Below are positions 60,425 through 64,000 of a stretch of 64,000 nucleotides of DNA, piece by piece. Every line of letters starts with the position of its first letter. The stretch's first letter is position 1. Where the stretch lies: positions 62,001-126,000 of the forward strand of contig JANBPK010000755.1 in assembly GCA_027579435.1 (NCBI GenBank). Reading direction: 5' to 3'. Under the pieces are notes generated by a model. It worked only from the letters and a program-made list of their open reading frames with translations. It did not search any database and was not told the origin of the DNA. The position numbers were made by a program, and so were the translations under genes. The stretch is from Candolleomyces eurysporus (Eukaryota; Basidiomycota; Agaricomycetes; Agaricales; Psathyrellaceae).

Positions 60425-61750
60425 ATGAACCACCAATATCACGCAGATCCCTTCCGAAATAACGATGAACACGCTCAACTCCAGCGACGTTTCCCTCGGG
60501 CGGGCTATTGGCTTGGGATGCTTCCAACGCACCCCGATATCGAGCATCTCAAGCATCAGCTAGCCCACGGAGGCCAACCTCTGTATGCTCCTCAACCCCT
60601 GGCCCCTCCATATGCAAGGAACCAAGGCTACCCTCCCCACGGCCCTCCCCCTGGCCCTCCCCCGCCTCCCTACAATTATGCCCCTCCTCTTCAAAATGAT
60701 CAGCTCGTGCCACGTATGTTGTTATCAAGTTCACCCTATCCATTACTGACCTGATCTTGTAGCTGCCACCCAAGTCACAGTAACAATCCCTCTCAACACT
60801 GGCGTAGTTGGTGGGGTTGTAACTCGTATCCCTCTCCGGCTTCCCAGCGATATCGAATTTCTTGACTTCTTTGACCGTGTTTGTGCGAAGATGGACCTAG
60901 ACCCAACGAAGGCTCAGCTGGGGTACAGGCTGGCCGGAGAACCAGTTCGCAATGTATATCGTCTCGGAACAGAGGAAGATCTGAGGACTGCGATGGACAA
61001 ACTTCTTTATAAGATGAAGCGAGCCCGAACGAAGGAGCATGTGATGGAAATCGAGAATATGGTGCGTCTAACCTGTATTTTTTTGCACTTCTTCATTCTG
61101 ACGACATTATGCTTGTAGAGCCCTGGTCGCCGGGCATCACAGGTCTCATTGTCCAATGGTCGAAAACGACCCGCTCCCACCGAAGACGAACCTGACCTCA
61201 CCATTTCCTATCGCCCTCAGCTGCAAGAGTTGAAGCGGCGTCTCGAGTGTGCACACCACAAGGGGAAGTACTGTTATATCAGTCCCCTGTCCATCGAGCA
61301 TCAACAGCTTGACGTGTACGCTCTGACCTTGTGGGCGAAACAAATAGTAAGGCTCTAGTTTCTGCAGATTCTGGTATAATCACTGACTGAGAGGCTACGC
61401 AGTTGTTGAACCCAGAGGTTGTCACGTACACGCGTCCTCCTGCAACCAAGCATTTCGATCATCGGCCTACTCGCAAACGCGCTCGCAAAGAACAGTCCGT
61501 CACAAACCCCGAAATCCATGTACACCTCAACCACATCCCTTTTGCAGCTTCCAACTCTTCCTCTGCTACCTACACCTCTACCCAGCCCCGCTTGGCCAGC
61601 AGTTCTCGCCAGAATAGTATTGCATCGCGTCCGCACGAAATGATTGATCTGTCGCAAAGTGATAGTGACGACAGCGATGCTGCATCAATCAAGCTCGAGC
61701 CTCACGACGTCAAGGTGAAGTTTGAAGACAAGGAGAATTGGCAGTTCTGA
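60425..61750 (+). CDS. Transposon-borne protein of unknown function, 387 aa
   Basis: Four exons (60425-60713, 60763-61061, 61119-61346, 61403-61750) sum to 1,164 bases without a break, starting MNHQYHADPF. Residues about 57-95 are rich in Pro and Tyr. Residues about 98-196 (VTVTIPLN ... TRIPLRLPSDIEFLDFFDRV ... LGYRLAGEP ... TEEDLRTAMD) have the strand-strand-helix-strand rhythm of a ubiquitin-like or PB1-like fold; this is inference. Residues 197-272 include a Lys/Arg-Pro cluster and a conserved-looking segment with CAHHKGKYCYISPLS and YALTLWAKQI. The tail has RPTRKRARKE (nuclear signal-like), EMIDLSQSDSDDSD (351-364, like a SUMO-interaction motif) and two psi-K-x-E sites, IKLE (368-371) and VKFE (377-380). 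It lies inside the element's inverted repeats and converges on the transposase. It resembles an uncharacterised multi-copy protein I recall from Agaricomycetes, but I cannot verify that. It may aid or regulate transposition, or be a captured host gene. Confidence 0.82.
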
Positions 61751-61920
61751 GTGCATTCTGACATAGCCGTCTCGTTTACTTATCTTTAGTCCTCGCATCT
61801 GACTCCATATCTTGCATTCTGTACATAGATTTTTTCTTGCGCGCATCTTGTATCCTGTATATATGTTACCGAAATTCATAATTAAATTACCAAAATTCGA
61901 AATAAAATTCAATGAAGACT
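61751..61920. terminator. Convergent 3' region inside the element
   Basis: A 170-bp AT-rich spacer between the two stop codons. It must carry the polyadenylation signals of both genes; the stretch near 61,880-61,915 holds repeated 'aaattc' and 'aaaatt' motifs on either strand. Confidence 0.4.
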
Positions 61921-63012
61921 CTACAGGTAGCCGCAGTCGTGATACCAACCCTCTACTTTATCAAGTGTTACGGACTCAAAAACAGCCGTCCAAATCATGG
62001 TAAAAGGGTCACAAGTTATCTCACCCGCCAATTCTCCACGGACATAGTCTCGGTTTGCACGTAACCACGCCTTGATAGCCGAGAATGCTTCCTCGATAGG
62101 ATTGAAGTCAGGAGAATATGCTGGTAGAAACACCAGACGCATTCCACGAGCTTCAACCATCCGGCGAAGGTCTTCCGACTTGTGAATACTCGCATTATCC
62201 ATCACAATCACAGAGTTGGGAGCCGGAAAAGGGTTCATGTTGTCCAAAAGACCCTCGATGAATCCATTGAAGATCTCGGCGGTGTAGGAGCGCGGAATAA
62301 CATCCGGGTGGAGGATCCCATCAAGCGACAGGGCTGGGAGGATAGAATATCGTTGGCCGCGAATGAAGTAATCGTGCCGGCGAGCGCGAGTTCCAATTGG
62401 TGACCACGCAAACTTTCTCTTGGTTGTATTCCTATTGCAAGCTGATTCGTCGACGAAAACGAGCTGCTCTGGGCGGTAGTTCTCTGCAATAAGAATTTGA
62501 TATTCCTCTCGGAGCTCTTCGTTACGCTCCAGCGCAGCCCGGGAGACCTGAGGGACAATTGTTGTTATAAACGGTCCGTGGATAAATCAGAATGTCAATG
62601 ACAGCTAACCTGCTTTCGAGTGAAGCCTCGTCGTCGAAGAGTCTCTGAGATAATCCACTCGGACACCCTGATGTCGAAGGAATCTTCGAGTTGTTCTTGT
62701 AACTCTCCTAGATACAGATCGGGTGTCCTTTCGATCAGACTCTCGAGATACTATGCAAATAATCAACGATCAGTCCAATCCGCAATGCTGACTACGACTC
62801 ACAGCAACATGTAGCGAGTTCAGAGTACGAGGGCGGCCATTTTGGAGAGGCACACGAACGACACTTCCGGTCTCCCTCGACAATTTCAGGACACGGTTCA
62901 CAGTGACCTTGGAGATTCCAGTGACTTTTGCGACCGCGCTCGGTTTCATCCAAGCGGACATCACCACAAGCTGCTCCTTGACAGATTCAGGAATATGGCG
63001 ACGGTTACCCAT
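61921..63012 (-). CDS. Tc1/mariner-type DDE transposase
   Basis: Three exons (63012-62803, 62750-62610, 62547-61921) give 325 aa starting MGNRRHIPES. An N-terminal helix-turn-helix (about residues 20-45, PSAVAKVTGISKVTVNRVLK) should bind the inverted repeats. The second part of the DNA-binding region, SLIERTPDLYLGELQEQLED, is typical of Tc1/IS630 proteins. The catalytic DDE_3 domain shows D150 in LVFVDES, D234 in VIVMDNASIH and E269 in SPDFNPIEEAF, a DD34E spacing. Linking features are TKRKFAWSPIGTRA, RGQRYSILPALSLDGI and LVFLPAYSPDFNPIE. All catalytic residues are present, and both introns have standard GT-AG ends. It cuts and pastes the element at TA sites in the nucleus. Confidence 0.93.
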
Positions 63013-63176
63013 GATAAGAACGAGAGAGCGAAGGAATTTGATGACCAAGTCGCCAAATGGTTGATTTTGACTCTGGGCGGATCATGGTTGAATGTTGAAC
63101 TTCGGTGTTGAACTTCGTTGAACCTTGAATCTCGATCTACCAAATCGAGGCTTAGAGTTGTTTGTTCATTCCACTG

Positions 63177-63246
63177 GCTCCACAGATAAACAAAAATCCT
63201 GTGTTGTATTTTTGGCCAACTGGTTCTATCGTTTCTTAGTTAGCTG
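63177..63246 (-). repeat. Right terminal inverted repeat
   Basis: Ends 'cgtttcttagttagctg' directly before the TA duplication. Inverted partner of 60178-60247. It lies upstream of the transposase start and may contain its promoter. Confidence 0.9.
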
Positions 63247-63262
63247 TAGCGACAGGGCGCAA

Positions 63263-63338
63263 CATACTTACCAAACTGAGTCGTAAGCGGCCGGTGCCGA
63301 CATACTCACCAAACTGAGTCGTAAGCGGCCGATGCCGA
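63263..63338. repeat. 38-bp tandem repeat beside the transposon
   Basis: Two adjacent 38-bp units (63263-63300 and 63301-63338) are identical at 36 positions. Each begins 'catact(t/c)accaaactgag'. They start 15 bp outside the right TA target site. Confidence 0.85.
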
Positions 63339-63650
63339 AACCCAACAGCAGAGCGTCGTGTCTTCCCACTTCGTATCCTTCCCTTCTGTATGGTTGCTGG
63401 AACGAAGGTCACCATGGACCTGTTGTCGCCGTGCGTAACGAACCCTCCTACAAACATGTTTGGACCTGGTTGCTGATAGCAGCACAGTGATGAAGGACTC
63501 GCCCAAGCCATTCGACAGCTCTGGGCTTCTGCAGGGGAGGGGTGGGATGTCGCTGTTCTGACGAGAAAAAGAGGAACTTCGGGTGTCAACGTGTCAGTAG
63601 AGCCCGATGTTCGCTTCGTCAAGCCTTTTCCTCACTAGTTTCTCATTCCC
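63339..63650. other. Right flank, nothing recognised
   Basis: Short overlapping frames only. No domain recognised. Confidence 0.4.
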
Positions 63651-64000
63651 AGTTGCCAACACGGTCAGCGCCTGGTGCGGCACAATCACGTCAGCGCCGA
63701 GGACGGCACAATGTTTTCTCTGAGCGCTGTGAAGCCGACTGGAAGAGGTACGCCCATTGTTCCGACTTTACCTTGTGATACACGCAACATCCTGATGCGT
63801 TGTTGGACCCTGCCCCTTTCAGCCGATGAAGACGACGACGACGACGACAGTAGTGCGAACGGTGGGATTGACGATGTCGATGATCCTGAGCTCTTGGAAT
63901 CAGGCTTGGGTGGCGAAGGAGGGTTGAACGAGCTGCTAAGAGGGAGAGATGAATATTTGGAGATGCTGGCACATGTCGTCGAGGCTGGATCTGAGTCTGG
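63651..64000 (+). CDS. Possible partial gene, acidic protein
   Basis: One plus-strand frame stays open from about 63,650 to the window end. A good splice acceptor (CCCCTTTCAG, ending at 63,820) precedes DEDDDDDDSSANGG, then IDDVDDPELLESGLGGEGGL and NELLRGRDEYLEMLAHVVEA. The acidic run and following helix-like segment look like coding sequence, but no family is recognisable and the 3' part is outside the window. Confidence 0.35.

Larger units (their letters stand above)
60178..63246. mobile_element. Complete Tc1/mariner-type element with passenger gene
   Basis: A 3,069-bp element bounded by 70-bp terminal inverted repeats and flanked by TA on both sides (60176-60177 and 63247-63248), the target duplication of Tc1/mariner/IS630 elements. 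It carries two intact, convergent, intron-containing genes: a 387-aa protein on the plus strand and a DD34E transposase on the minus strand, separated by about 170 bp. The inverted repeats differ at 4 of 70 positions and both genes are unbroken, so the element may be, or recently was, mobile. Confidence 0.9.

Noticed and set aside
1..64000. CRISPR arrays, bacterial operons, rRNA genes
   Set aside because: No such structures seen; the window is eukaryotic.

Overview
The window reads as nuclear DNA of a mushroom-forming basidiomycete (Agaricomycetes). Real genes are broken by many 45-80 bp GT-AG introns with CTAAC-like branch sites. Several proteins belong to families I know mainly from Agaricomycetes: DUF6534 and DUF6533 membrane proteins, F-box/LRR-type proteins with an N-terminal coiled coil, and a MATA_HMG-type HMG-box factor. 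I see no rRNA, tRNA or CRISPR. Gene models were spliced by hand from the sequence; exon sums that divide exactly by three support them.

Layout. 1-7 kb: no recognisable gene. 7.06-8.33 kb: HMG-box transcription factor. 11.4-19.3 kb: tandem duplication of a whole MFS transporter gene with its upstream region, both copies intact (527 aa, 11 exons each, minus strand). 20.2-21.95 kb: a 385-aa protein of no family I recognise, in ten exons. 22.4-30.6 kb: membrane-protein cluster with two divergent DUF6534 genes and a DUF6533-like protein. 31.4-33.0 kb: TauD/Jlp1-type dioxygenase. 33.3-34.9 kb: F-box protein. 35.7-37.2 kb: minisatellite and palindromes. 37.2-39.9 kb: large multi-pass membrane protein.

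40.5-53 kb is a gene graveyard: a broken Prp6 splicing-factor copy, a broken ABCF (Arb1-like) ATPase, a second Prp6 scrap and dispersed duplicated fragments in shuffled order, interrupted by one intact membrane-protein gene (46.4-47.6 kb). 53.8-55.3 kb is a cystathionine gamma-lyase gene with three inactivating lesions. 58.6-59.0 kb is a scrap of a group III (Nik1-type) histidine kinase.

The best candidate for something undescribed is at 60,178-63,246. This is a complete Tc1/mariner-type element with 70-bp terminal inverted repeats (66/70 identical) and TA target duplications. It carries an intact three-exon DD34E transposase and, convergent to it, an intact four-exon second gene. That 387-aa protein has a possible ubiquitin-like region, basic nuclear-localisation-like clusters, a SUMO-interaction-like motif and two SUMO-acceptor-like motifs. 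Such a passenger gene is not part of a standard one-gene Tc1/mariner element.

Fourteen single N bases, mostly beside homopolymers and sometimes flanked by duplicated sequence, look like unresolved assembly joins. Frames crossing them are uncertain.
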